A program made the position numbers and the translations under genes. Positions 50,900 through 64,000 of a stretch of DNA of 64,000 bases are shown piece by piece (position 1 is the first letter of the stretch; each line of letters starts with the position of its first letter). A model generated the notes under the pieces. The model had not been told where the DNA came from. It was given only the letters and a program-made list of their open reading frames with translations, and did not search any database. The DNA is from Warburgia ugandensis (Eukaryota > Streptophyta > Magnoliopsida > Canellales > Canellaceae). The stretch is from positions 43,662,001 to 43,726,000 of the forward strand of contig CP141127.1 of assembly GCA_035236585.1 (NCBI GenBank). Direction: 5' to 3'.

Positions 50900-51975
50900 T
50901 TTTAGAAGAGGACTATCCTAAATAATGCAACCTAAATGCCTAGAATGATGCACAATCAAGGACACAATCATGCAATCCCTTAAGGCTAACAAGCACAGAT
51001 ATTTTGATTTTCTTGATTTTCTATGGGGACGATGCTTTTAATTAGCCTAATCTAATGCTCCTCCTCTCTTTAGGAGTTGACTACTACTTCCCAGTTAGAT
51101 TATGCTCAAAGTGGTTAATACAACCCTCATGTTAGGAGGTGTTTAGACCTCAACAAACATTAACATGAGGTGGGGAAAAAGCGAGGCTCTATTAGATTTT
51201 AACTTAATAGGTCCTATGAGCATGTCATGACCCAATAGGTCTCTTCTAATTGATTTTAACTTAATATGAATGGTGGGGTTGCGTGCTTGAGGTGATTATC
51301 CTAGGTGGACCAAGGAGTGGTGATGAAATCCACCCTTGATCTTGTGGGGTCAGGTACCCTTACTAATTAATTTCTATATACCATGGCAATTCAATTAGCA
51401 TATAAATCACTTTAAAGCATTAGATGTGTCCTAAAATGCAATTAAAAGCAATAAACTAGTGCAAACCCTAAAATACAACAAATATAAAGTATGCCTTCCA
51501 TATGTAATTAAATTACCAACCAATGCAAAATTACTCTAAATGCAAACCTTAATCTAGAAAATAAAATGAGTGAGAAAACTTACAGTGGGGTTTCTGAGGA
51601 AGATCAAGTGTGGGCCACCTCATCCCACACTTGCCCTATATTATACAACCCTTTAAAATTGAAATTGAAAGTGCAAATTACAAAGGGGCCTCACTACAAG
51701 ATTCACTCAAAAATTTTTTGAAAAAAATCCTAATCTAGGAAAGCAAGGAAAATCTACTTAATTGATGATGCTCCACTTGACAATTTTCTAAATAAGAAAA
51801 ATAACAATTAGCACCAAATTCAAGAATATAAAGTGGTTATGCACTAAAAAAAATATTTAATATGTACCTAAAAATGCCTATAATGTTAAACAAAATGCAA
51901 ATCCTAACTTTTTTTATATTTTCTAATTTTTTATATTTTTTATATTTTAAATTAAATTTTATGAAAACTCCTTTG
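50900..51975 (-). other. Leader of the gag-only element
   Basis: Non-coding. 51040-51370 is the block shared with 9640-10020 and 59550-59850, and in part with the 4.9 kb LTRs. Confidence 0.6.
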
Positions 51976-51979
51976 CTAG

Positions 51980-51997
51980 TCCCTAGCAATGGCATCA
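51980..51997 (-). other. Primer-binding site, degenerate tRNA-Asp type
   Basis: The minus strand reads TGATGCCATTGCTAGGGA. Against TGGCGCCGTTGCCGGGGA every difference is a transition. Six bases from the 5' LTR. Confidence 0.75.
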
Positions 51998-52003
51998 AAA
52001 TTT

Positions 52004-54104
<2,101 letters not shown>

Positions 54105-54109
54105 CCCTC
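54105..54109. repeat. Target-site duplication, right copy (CCCTC)
   Basis: Identical to 44846-44850. Confidence 0.9.
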
Positions 54110-54558
54110 CTAACTAGATTAGGAGATCTCTTTATTCCTATGTTAGGATGGATCCTCCTAATAAAGAGTAGGGAGGATGATTTATCTTGAATTCTAATTC
54201 ATTCACATAGTCCATTCAAGAGGATCATGTTTCCTTATAGTAGGAAGAAACTCTCAAGCTAACATACTCCATGCATGCGTTTTAATTGGCTCCGAACAAT
54301 TTCATTGGCCCATTGAGGAAGGCTACTTCACTCTCATAGTGAAAAAGGTCTTTTATGGGCCAATATGATGCAAATGTGTCCATTCTTGAAGTTGGCATTG
54401 TGATATCTTACATTAGATCTAGAATAAGATGCATGAAAATAGTTAGATGAAATCTCCCCTTCCCTTAAACCAAGATGATTTGGAGATCCTAATTACTAGG
54501 ATCTAGTTTTCAGACTTGGTGGGTTTGGAGCTTTACATCTTCTGCCTCCATAACCAAG
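54110..54558. other. Flanking sequence, nothing recognised
   Basis: No gene or repeat family identified; probably continues the sequence left of 44845 that the gag-only element interrupted. Confidence 0.35.
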
Positions 54559-56060
54559 TGATGTGTTTTAAAAATAATAGCAAGTACACGGGTCTATGGT
54601 AATACAGTACGTGCAAGTATAAGTCAATCCTAAGAGGAATCAAATTATGAAATTAAAATTTTCAATTAAAATATATGTTAAATCTCCTTAACCTAGTCAA
54701 TCAATTTAATGATGGATAAGCAAATAAATCTAATAATCCACTACACATGTTAATAGAACTGAAACAAATTAGAAACACAAAATATATCATCACTAAAAGC
54801 CCTAATTTGTAGATTTTCCAACCCATGGGTTTGACCTAATTTAGTATATTTTTCAAAGCATAACATGTTTTTTTAGTGCATAAATTATGTAAGATTTTTA
54901 TATACAAGATTAACTAATCTACCATATTTAGTTTCTAGACTATAGTAAATACATGATATTTCCTACAAAAAAAATACTAAATATGTAAATTATCTCGCTA
55001 ATCTTAAGAGTGATATTTTAAGACTAATTAAGTCTAAAATTAGTTATTATGAATATACTTAAAAATCATCTAGTTTTATTTTAACCCTAAGAAAAAATTC
55101 TAACTACTCATATCGATTCTAAGACTATACTAAAAATAAATTTTACAAATGTACTCTAAACAATAATTACTATCTAACAAAAGAATAACTACTAAGCAAC
55201 TACTTAATCAAAGTCAAAACAAGAAGAACAATATTAACACTAATTAGGAAGACAGGAATTAAGAAACTAAGTTAAGGCACTTGAAATCCTAACATGCATT
55301 TAATCACACAAATAAAATTAATTACAACCAACGACTAAAATTAAACTTAAACAACTTTCACTGACTCGTCTTCAATCATTGCAAAATGTGATGAACAATA
55401 AACAAGAAAATAAAACTACAACTCCCTTACAGATCAGAGTAGATGTTGCCAACTTTTTCACCATGTCCCTCAACAAATCTCGCCTTTGAGTTGTGATGTG
55501 TTTTAAAATATCCACAAGTGCAAATGTGTATTGTAGAATCATATATGTAAGTCTAGGTCAATCCCATGAGAAATTTAATTTTATCAATTTATGAAATTTC
55601 AATTAACATGCAATTAAAATTACTCTAATCTAGCCAACAAATAATCAATTAGTGCTAAAAAAATGTTAAAAGAGATGAAATCACACAAAAAGTAATGCAT
55701 CCTTTTAGCTCACATACTACGAAAGATTCTCATACACCTAACATATCTAGTATTTAAATTATACAAAATACATTACTTTTTCTATGTAAAAACCACTAAA
55801 CAAATAAATCAAGTTGCTAAATGTAGGAAATAATATTTAAGCACACGTTAAATCTAAATTTATTTAATCACAAAATTGTTCAATTACCATGGTACAACTT
55901 AACCTTACGATAAAACATTCAACTACTCATGAATTTTAATTAAACTGAAGATTTTAGTCTAACTAATCACTTCCAAGCAACATAGAAATTAAATGCTACA
56001 TAAAAAAACTATTATGAAACAATAGAAATTAAATGCACCAAAGTAAATAAAGCAGCATTT
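54559..56060 (-). mobile_element. Two LTR end fragments in tandem, minus strand
   Basis: TGATGTGTTTTAAAA begins at 54559 and again at 55494. Both continue with AAGT(G/A)CA...GTCAATCC text like the lower end of family D (27604). The first is cut at 55493 by the second. No coding sequence; AT-rich. Confidence 0.5.
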
Positions 56061-58827
56061 TGTAGGATTATTTAACATTTTGCAAGATCACAGTACAAAT
56101 AAAAAAATGCTAATTTTTGCAACAAAAACACTAAAAAAGGGAAAAACCACCATTCAAGCAACATCATGGGCGACATGCCATAAATCATGAAGTTCAAAGG
56201 ATCAAAATGTTATAGGGGTGTTCTCAAAAAAATTAGAGCAATCAAAAACCCTAAGTGAAAGACTGATCTTATTCATACTAAATAGGGTATACTTATCAAA
56301 AGTAAAGGTGATAGAACTTCCCATGCATTAATACAAGTATTCCACCACCTTGAATAGCTTCTAAGGAAATTTCAAATCACATACAATGTATACATACCAT
56401 GAGAGCTTTCTATAAAATAGAACAAGTCAAAGAAAGAGGCCCTCATGAAGACACGTTCCATTCACTCTCTCTCCTACTAAACCAAAAGAGGGGACCACAA
56501 AGCCAATTGGATGACTTTCTCAAGCAAGAAAGTGTATCTCCTCTTTATTACATATTCTCAAATGAGAGAATTAAGGAAGAAAGGAGGAGAAAATAAAGGT
56601 GGTGAGGAGAGAAATTTACAAGAAAATCTACGGTTGACAATCAAGCTTACTTTTGAAGTACTTAAAGGCCAAAATCTATCCTTGTTTATGAATATCCTAA
56701 GCATCCAATGAGAACTAACTCAAACAATGACAGAGCAATGAGAACCAAAACTCCAAGAAAGACTAGATCGGAACCCTATTGGTGGAGATTTTTTTGTTGC
56801 GCTGCCCAACTTATTTTTTAGGAGAAAAATGTCCCACTCCATGGAAGCAGGCATCCTCCACTTATTGAATGCTACTGGCCAAAGAAAATAATGGTGCAAT
56901 AGGATAAAATAAAGGAGAAACTTAGAGTGGATAAGGAAATTTCAATGGAATCTAAGTCATCCTCTCTAAGGGATGCCAATCCAACGGTGTAGAGAAAAGG
57001 ACTTATAAAAGAGATCCTTTTGGAGAAGGAAACATGAACAAGCTCTTATCCATTTAAACTAGGGTGAAACATGATCCAATGGACAAGAATAATGCAAAGT
57101 AAAGTTACAAATCCTATCCACTATCCATTCTTTAAGAATTGAAATAGGAAAGATCTTCATAATCTACATCCATCCAATGATACACCACTCTTTCAAACAT
57201 TCTGAACTTCCACCACCACACCATTGCATCCCAAGCCTCCTCCCCTATTCCTTTCTATTTCCCACATCTCTTCCTTTGTTTTCTCCATTTCCATTCTGTC
57301 TATTTCCTTCCTGGCTTGTCTTCTTTCACCACTCATCCTATCTCCTTCCACTTAACTCATCTCCATATCCATCCAACATAATCCCATGTCAAACACCTCC
57401 TTTTCATAGAGTTGCACCCCCCTCTCTTGCCTTTCCTCTTATGCCTTCCATTTCTTCCTTAAATATCCTAGCCATTCTTCCTTCCATTCTCCTTAATATC
57501 TTATCCATTCATTCCCTAAGGATTTCATCTTAGAAAACTATAAATAGAGGTAAGAAAGTAAGAAAAAGAATACCTTACTTTTCCTTAGATTCTTGTAGCA
57601 AAACCTTGGAAAAATACAAGGAGAGAAATCACTTTTATCATCTCTCCTCTAGATTGAAACATCCACCACAATGAGAAGAGGTAAGAGTCTCAGCCTACAA
57701 TCCCCATCCCTTCATTCTCTCATCATCTCCCTAGCCATTCTCCCTTTGCTTTACGTGTAGCTTCCATCACATGCATCCTTCTCCCATCTTCTCTCATCCC
57801 CTTTCTTTGCTTTTCACACATAGCATCCCCTTTCACTCCATTCTCTTACACACTTTCTTGTACCTTATCTATTACACACCTACCTCCTTTCAATTACACC
57901 AACAATCCATACACTCCCCCTCCATTCTAGTCCCTACACACTCCATCATACCTTATTCTTTGCACACACAAACCCCTCCATCCTTCTCCCTTACATGTAC
58001 CCCCTCTACCTCCTTAACATTACATGCATTAGCCCTCTCCCATCTCCCATCTCCCATCTCTCACCTACACAACTACCCACTTACCTTCCAAGCATCTACA
58101 TTCTAGCCTTCCATCTTATTTTCCTTGGGGTTTTGGGAACACATGATAAAGAAAAGAGAACCACCTTGTGCCTCTTTTTATGGAAGCTAAGGTATCTCCT
58201 TCCTAATAGTGGTATGGTATTGTTGATGGTCCTTTGGGTGAGTCTCATGTTAGGGTGACTATCCTCTTTTCTTATTTGTTACACTTGATGTGCCTAAACA
58301 AATAAATGGTGTTATATAGATGATGCTTTCTTGGATGTAACTTTAGTGCAATTTGGGTTGAAGTGTACAAGCCATTATTGAGTGACACAACAAAGAGAGC
58401 TATAAAGCAAAATTCAAGCCTACAAAAAGAAGTGAATGTGCAAAGATTCTAGTTAAGTAACGCAATTAAGGAATCAAATAGAGGACTCTTCAAAGGAACT
58501 CTTATTTGCTTTACCTTTTATTTTCTTTACTATATGTACTCATTTCCATTGTAAGAAAAAGTTACATTAACGAAAGTAGTTTTATAATTCCTTAATTCGT
58601 TTGTTTGAAGTTAATTATTTGCTTCTTTTATTTACTTTAGTTATTTGCGTTGCTTTAGTACTTAGAGTTATTTGGTTCCATTAATATTTGACTAGGTTAG
58701 AGTAGGTTAACTAACACTTTAATTGAATACGTTAATTATAGAGTCTATATACAATCAACCTGTATATGGCATGTATATGCTATAGTGGGCTAGTACACTT
58801 GTGGAAGTATAAATTTAAAGCACATCA
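56061..58827 (+). mobile_element. Family D LTR, plus strand
   Basis: It matches the pieces of 27604-38370 in reverse order and strand and ends GCACATCA at 58827. TATAAATA at 57539-57546 is followed by CT-rich leader text. The Pro/Ser/Leu-rich frames at 57177-57533 and 57771-58106 come from that CT-rich text and are not genes. The left end is inferred from alignment. Confidence 0.6.
57539..57546 (+). promoter_or_regulatory. TATA box of family D LTR
   Basis: TATAAATAGAGG; the minus-strand family member has the equivalent CTCTATTTAT near 31898-31910. Confidence 0.55.
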
Positions 58828-59320
58828 CCATTCTTTCCTTCTAGCCTATCTTTCCTTCCCATCCTCATTTAGATCCCAAATCGAAATCTCTTTTCATTCT
58901 CCCTTACTTTCCCAAACACTTTCCTTCCATTCACTCTATGCATTCCTTGCTATCTTTCCCGCTTACAATCTTTATTCCATCTTAACCACTCCTTATTACC
59001 TTCTTCTTACAATATTAACCATCCATTCCCTAGGGCTTCCACTCCAAAATTATATAAGTAGTGGTGAGGAGAAGTGAAGAAGGATCTCTTACTTTCCTTA
59101 TAACTTAAAGTAAAACTTTGCAGAAATAGTGGGAGAGGGAGCACTTTAACCTTCCTCCACTTGAAGTAGCATGTCCACACCCTTAGAAGCAAAGCTAAGA
59201 GTCTCAACCAACCATCCTCAATTCCACATTGTTTTCTCACTTCCACTCCTCCACCATTCATAGTGGATATAGCTGCGGTCATCTATTTACTTATTGCATA
59301 ATATTTAGGATTGTGGCATT
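58828..59320 (+). repeat. Partial second copy of the family D LTR centre
   Basis: Text from CCATTCTTTCC onward, including TATATAAG at 59051-59058 and AAGAGTCTCA, parallels 57180-57760, so part of the LTR is repeated just before the internal region. It may be the 3' part of the true 5' LTR of the element that follows. Confidence 0.45.
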
Positions 59321-60252
59321 AGTTGGCACCTACATAATAGGCATAGCCTAAGATTGGCTACAATCCAAGGACATAGGCTATTAGGGTTATAGTATATAGT
59401 CTATTGAGGCCTAGACCCTTTTTAAGTTGCATATAGGTACTAGCATTAAATTCATTATTTTCCTTGCATTATAAGGCATACCTATTTATTTAAGATGTAT
59501 ATATGATGACCTAACTCTTGTGGAAATGCTTAAAAAATTTGTTTAGTAAGGGTAGTAATCCTTACAAGATCAAGGGTAGATTTCATCATCATCCCTTTAC
59601 CACTTAGGTTAATCATCACCTTACACACAACCCTAGTCTTTGCAATTTAATCAAAAAATAATTACAAAAGACCTATAGCAGCTTACAAGCTTATAGACTC
59701 TTGGAAAGAGGTAGCTTATTGTCACTCAAGTGGCCCTACTTGATCAGCTATGTTGGTATTTAAATGACTAGCTTTGCCAACATACTAGATGACTTAGACC
59801 ACCTACGGCTAACTAAGGAGAGTGTGAAGTAGTTGTTTAAGGTAGGATCTAACTAGTAAGCAGTAAGAAAAGTTTGAAAGAGATAAGGAGCTAATTAGAT
59901 TAGAAACAATTCAAAAGCCTCAACTCATGTAAAAATTCAAGAGAAATAATTCTCATCCTATTTTTCCTAAGGGATAGTTTTATTGTGTGCCTATTGGCTA
60001 TACATCATTTCCATATAGGTTGCATTATATAGTTTAAGATCCTCTATACTAGAAAGAAAAAAAAACCTCTTTGTTTGTATACAATGACTTGCTTTAATTG
60101 TATATAAGTTAGAGTCAACTACTCCATACATTAGTGTAGGCATGGTCCTAGATCTCTCAATCCAAATCTAGTCATTTTACACTTGAAGATTGAACAAATT
60201 GCTAGGCAAGGCATTTATAAACTAAGAAGAACAAGGAAACCTTGCTTAAGAA
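59321..60252 (+). other. Leader of the right-hand Athila-like element
   Basis: It starts near TTGGCACC (59323), a weak remnant of a tRNA-Asp-type primer site. 59550-59850 is the shared leader block. No gene. Confidence 0.5.
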
Positions 60253-61275
60253 ATGGCCAATGAAGCCGTAGAAGTCAAGCCATTAAAAGATTATTCTACT
60301 CCTGTCTAATACAACTCACTATCCCATGTAGCTTTTCGTAGACAATTTTGAGTTAAAACCAAGGGTTACTCAACTCTTGCCAAATTTTTATGAGCTAGAC
60401 AAGGAAAACTTGTAACATCATGTTGAGGAATTCCTCAACATTTGTTCCACATTTAAAGACAACAATTATTTTTTATGACTTTATTAGGTTGAAGCTATTC
60501 CCCTTCTCTTTGAAGGACAAATCAAAAGCATGGTTTAAGTCTTTAGAAGTAGAGTCCAAAATTCTTGAATATGTTCTTCCCTATGCATAAAGACAACACC
60601 CTCAGGAGGGAAATCGTCAATTTCAAGAAAATGAGGGAGAATGTTTCTATGAGGATTAGGAACATTGGAAGTACTTATTGTTAAAATGCTCACATCATGA
60701 CATCAAAAAGGGGTAACATGTCCAATATTTCTATGAAAGCCTGACCCCAGAAAATTGGTGTATAATTGATTTGACAAGTTGTAAGGCTTCATGACTAAAA
60801 GTGATGTGAAGGCTTGGAACTTCTTTGAGATGCTTTTTGAGAACTCCCATCAATGGGATTACCTAGAATGAAGATAAATTCAGCACCTCCAATGACAGGT
60901 GGCCTATATGAGATAGGGGTTTCCCTAGATCTATACCAAAAAATTGATATGTTGCCCACAATGTGAATAAGATAAATTATCTTACATAGCAGATAGATAA
61001 TTTTATGATGACTAATAAATATTCTATACAACCTAAGTTTGAGGTTTGTTCAATCTATTCTAGTCCCACTCTTTCTACTACATTGTGTCCATCCAGCTAT
61101 GCTTTCTCAAATATTTTTTAGAGAATGCAAATTCTATGAATGCATTGCATAATCCTAGCAACAATCCCTATTATGAGGACTACAATCATGGATGGGCTAG
61201 GAGTCCAACTTTTTCTTGATCTTAGAGTAATAATAATGGAAGGCCATCTAGGTTCCTCCAATCAACCTTTCTTTA
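60253..61275 (+). pseudogene. Athila/Tat-like gag remnant
   Basis: ATG at 60253 opens MANEAVEVKPLKDYSTP, then stops and frame changes. Recognisable gag pieces in order: FELKPRVTQLLP, HVEEFLNICSTFKDN, LKLFPFSLKDKSKAWFKSL, MFFPMHKDNTLRREIVNF, YFYESLTPENW, VKAWNFFEMLFENSHQWDY, and a tail (NALHNPSNNPYYEDYNHGWA). The cysteine pattern of the zinc knuckle is partly lost. Decay is heavier than in the minus-strand element. Confidence 0.8.
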
Positions 61276-61379
61276 AAGCCCCAATTCCGTAGTAACTTGT
61301 ACCTTCATAGTCATTTCCTACACACCAATGGAAACAATCTTTAGACAAGACCCTAAGTCTGTTTTTCTGGAGTTCATTA

Positions 61380-62540
61380 GAATTCCAAAATGACATTAAA
61401 CAAACATTGCAAGACCCCTCACTATCTATTGCTAAGTTGGAGTACCAAATGGGTCAAATATTTGATACAATTACTTAGAAGAAAAAGGGCAAATTTCCTA
61501 GTGAACTTATAACAAAGCCTAAGGGCTGGTATGAGATTGACACAACTTCTAATGAGAAGAAATTGCATGAGTAGGCCATGTCCATAACGATCCTTGGGAG
61601 TGAGAAGATAATAGATAATCATGTAGATTAGACTAAGGAAATTGCAGAAATTAAGAATACTAAGAGCCCATAAAGAGTTAGAAGGGAAAAGAAAAGTGTC
61701 AACTAGATTCTACTGCTACTAACCTAGACCTAAGGAACATTATATTCCAAAAGCTCCATATCCTCAGCATCTTAGTATGGCTAAGAATAATACAAACTTC
61801 AATGAGGTAATGGAGCTGTTTAAGTATGTCAATATAAATATTGCATTTACTCAATGTAATAAAAGAATTACCTTCTCATGCCATGTTTTTGAAAATTCTT
61901 TCCTCACAAAAGAGAAAACTTCAGGTGCAAAAGAAAACATTTCTCGTCATGTAAGAAAGGTCGATCATACAACACAAAACCCCACAAAAATCTAAACATG
62001 CGGGATGCCACACAATATTATGTGTAATTGGGGAACACACAATTGATAGGGAACTACATGATTTGGGGTCAAGAGTTAACCTATTATCTTATTCTATATA
62101 TAAGCAATTAGGGTTAGGCAAGATGAAAAATACTACCACCACAGTGTAATTGGTAGAGAGGTCAGTGAAAGTTCCATGTGGTGTGCTTGAGGATGTAGTG
62201 GTTTAGGTTGATAAGTTTTTGTTTTCAATAGCCTTTCTAGTCTTAAATACATAGGCTATACTAGATCTAGTTAGTCAAATTCCAATCATCTTCGGAAGGC
62301 TATTCTTAGCCACATCAAATGTAATAATCAATTTTAGGAATGGTACCATGAAGTTGTCCATTGGATCATGGACATTAAGCTCAATACTTTTAATACTGGA
62401 CAACAAGACTCTAAAGATCCTTTCGAGGTTACTATGATAGAGAGTATAGTTAATACACCATCCCTACTATCCTCCAACAATGATCCACTCAAGGCATGTC
62501 TAACTCAAGTAATCCCTGCTTGTTATAGGTACCTTAGACT
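61380..62540 (+). pseudogene. Athila/Tat-like linker and aspartic protease remnant
   Basis: Pieces seen: LSIAKLEYQMGQIFDTIT and KKKGKFPSE (linker); an open part from 61777 (MAKNNTNFNEVMELFKYVNI) that fits the pre-protease region; then protease: LHDLGSRVNLLSYSIYKQLG (DLG active site kept), VERSVKVPCGVLEDVVV, PIIFGRLFLATSNVIINFRN, and MKLSIGSWTL. After NDPLKACLTQ near 62490, where RT should follow, no RT motif is found. In intact relatives the protease cuts the Gag-Pol polyprotein. Confidence 0.8.
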
Positions 62541-64000
62541 ATAGAATAGGAAGGTCAGCCAAATGATATGATGGTCAAACCTAAACAAGCTTTGGGATGT
62601 ACATAAGATGATACAAAAGGTGTAAACCTCAATATTCCACTACATCCAAAGGTATATGAATAACTTTTTAGGGAGATAGAGAGTTAGCTAAGACTAGACA
62701 TTTAGGAATATGTAAGAGAAGTGGAATTTCTTTTTAGCTTCTTGATGTCAGAATCATATACACGCAACTTGACAGTTCTTGGGACAAATCATGTCAAGTT
62801 ATTCCAAAGAGGTTTTCATTCATGTTGATCAACTATGATGTGTTATAATCCCCACCACAAATCTCTTAATGGAAAATGTATATTGACTACCATGGGATCC
62901 TAAAATGGAGTGATTTATTCTAGAAACCCCTTCATAATTAGTGTAAGGTTAGGTTCTAGTTAGTGTCATTTTAATATTGAATTAGTCATATAATAGATTT
63001 TGCATTTTGCATTTGCATTATATAATTTGCATTGTTGGACACATCAACAAATTCATGCACCAACTCTAACATGTAGGTCCTATCATTTTGAACCTTCCCA
63101 CTCCACTTAGTTATTTTATTTGTCCATGCTTGTGTTTTACAACATTAGGGACAATGTTTAACTTAAGTATATAATAGTGTATTTAAAATTTGATGTGTCC
63201 ACAGTCTTTTTACTTATTTTTCAAGTCATTTTTTACAAGGATGAGAATTGGATTTTTGAATATTTAGTATGTATTCAAACTTTGGCGTAAAATAGATATG
63301 TATATTTAGCTCATTATTTTGTCATTTTTCTAGAGTTTTCTACGAAAATTAAACTTGAATTAATTATTGCACAAATAGCCATATATATATATATATTAAT
63401 TTGAAGAGTAAATATAACTTAGAGATCTTGAAGAAGATAAGTAGATACTTATAACCCATCTGAGATTAGAGCTACTCTTTCTTTTGTGAGGGTTATACAT
63501 AAATTCAAATTTTTCGTCAGTGGATGTAAATTCTCAGTTGGTCTTATTTTACTTCTCTTGGTCAACTATTGATAGAGGCCATCCTTTTGTTAAAACCAAG
63601 AGCTTTTGGGCTTCCATGAGTTAGTTTTCTTAATTAGTCCATTTAAACCTTTATATTAAGTCTTTGATTTGATCGCCAATTCACCATTACCTCTATTTTA
63701 CTTTATAATATATCCACTACCCAATTATTTTGGAAATATGTAGAGATGGTTGAAGGATTATCTTGAGAAAAAATATGAACAATACAATTGAAGAGATGAA
63801 CATCAAAAGGATGAAAGAAGAAGAATTGAAAAAGGTTATAAATAAATTCTAGTGAAAAAATAAAAAATTGAAGAAAAATAGCCAATGAAAAGTAGAATGT
63901 TAACTCACATGGGTAGAAAGAAAATTGTGAATACATCGTTAGAAGACCTTTACATATTCTTCAAAATAATTTTGTGTACCTTTATACCATTCCTTTGATA
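62541..64000 (+). other. 3' internal region, no RT, cut by right window edge
   Basis: No RT, RNase H or integrase motif is visible. The hairpin AACATTAGGGACAATGTTT is at 63141-63159, (AT)n near 63380-63397. Blocks at 63415-63660 and 63770-63880 are shared with 20540-20880 and 24235-24300. The 3' LTR would lie beyond the edge. Confidence 0.6.

Noticed and set aside
57177..58106. Pro/Ser/Leu-rich secreted or cell-wall-like proteins
   Set aside because: Composition follows the CT-rich family D LTR leader; there is no conserved repeat motif such as Ser-Pro4, and the family D copy in reverse does not preserve the frame.

Overview
This window reads as repeat-rich nuclear DNA of a seed plant, most likely an angiosperm; I cannot name the species. 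The evidence is stacked plant-type LTR retrotransposons: chromovirus (Ty3/gypsy) pol with a chromodomain remnant and tRNA-iMet-type primer sites, and Athila/Tat-like elements with tRNA-Asp-type primer sites. The DNA is AT-rich with large CT/GA microsatellites. I found no convincing intact host gene, no tRNA or rRNA gene and no CRISPR. Nearly all of the short reading frames are shadows of repeats.

Layout. 1-5296: the 5' end of a minus-strand chromovirus, with a 4.9 kb LTR (425-5296), a primer site (410-421), and directly beyond it an integrase fragment running off the left edge (gag to RNase H are missing). 5297-7067: no gene, but a cluster of short palindromes. 7068-26600: a plus-strand, non-autonomous Athila/Tat-like element, made of a 5' LTR (7068-9327), a primer site, a leader, a decayed Tyr/Gln-rich reading frame, a 3' conserved hairpin and G-tract, and a truncated 3' LTR (25085-26600). 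It is split by a complete 8.2 kb chromovirus (10893-19113, target duplication AATGA) and by a 3.2 kb minus-strand LTR (20995-24224).

27604 to about 38370 is one minus-strand LTR of a further family (called D here), split by two solo LTRs: 29505-31760 (target duplication CTTAC) and 33077-37999. 38371-44845 is unclassified repeat DNA with a roughly 1.1 kb, 22-bp minisatellite (about 42580-43680). 44851-54104 is a complete minus-strand gag-only element with a perfect CCCTC target duplication and unequal LTRs. 54559-59320 is a mosaic of family D LTR pieces in both orientations. 59321-64000 is a plus-strand Athila/Tat-like internal region with decayed gag and protease and no recognisable reverse transcriptase.

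None of these elements looks able to move by itself. The best-preserved pol (chromovirus, 12561-16288) has six in-frame stops and a frameshift in gag, two stops in pol, Asp-to-Asn changes at the protease and two RNase H catalytic positions, and a deletion joining the integrase core to the last chromodomain residues. Most of these lesions are explained by C-to-T or G-to-A change, as expected for methylated, silenced DNA. The most unusual items are the Tyr/Gln-rich accessory frame interrupted by the chromovirus, the hairpin shared by three chromovirus LTRs, and an Athila-type leader segment embedded in the 4.9 kb LTRs.
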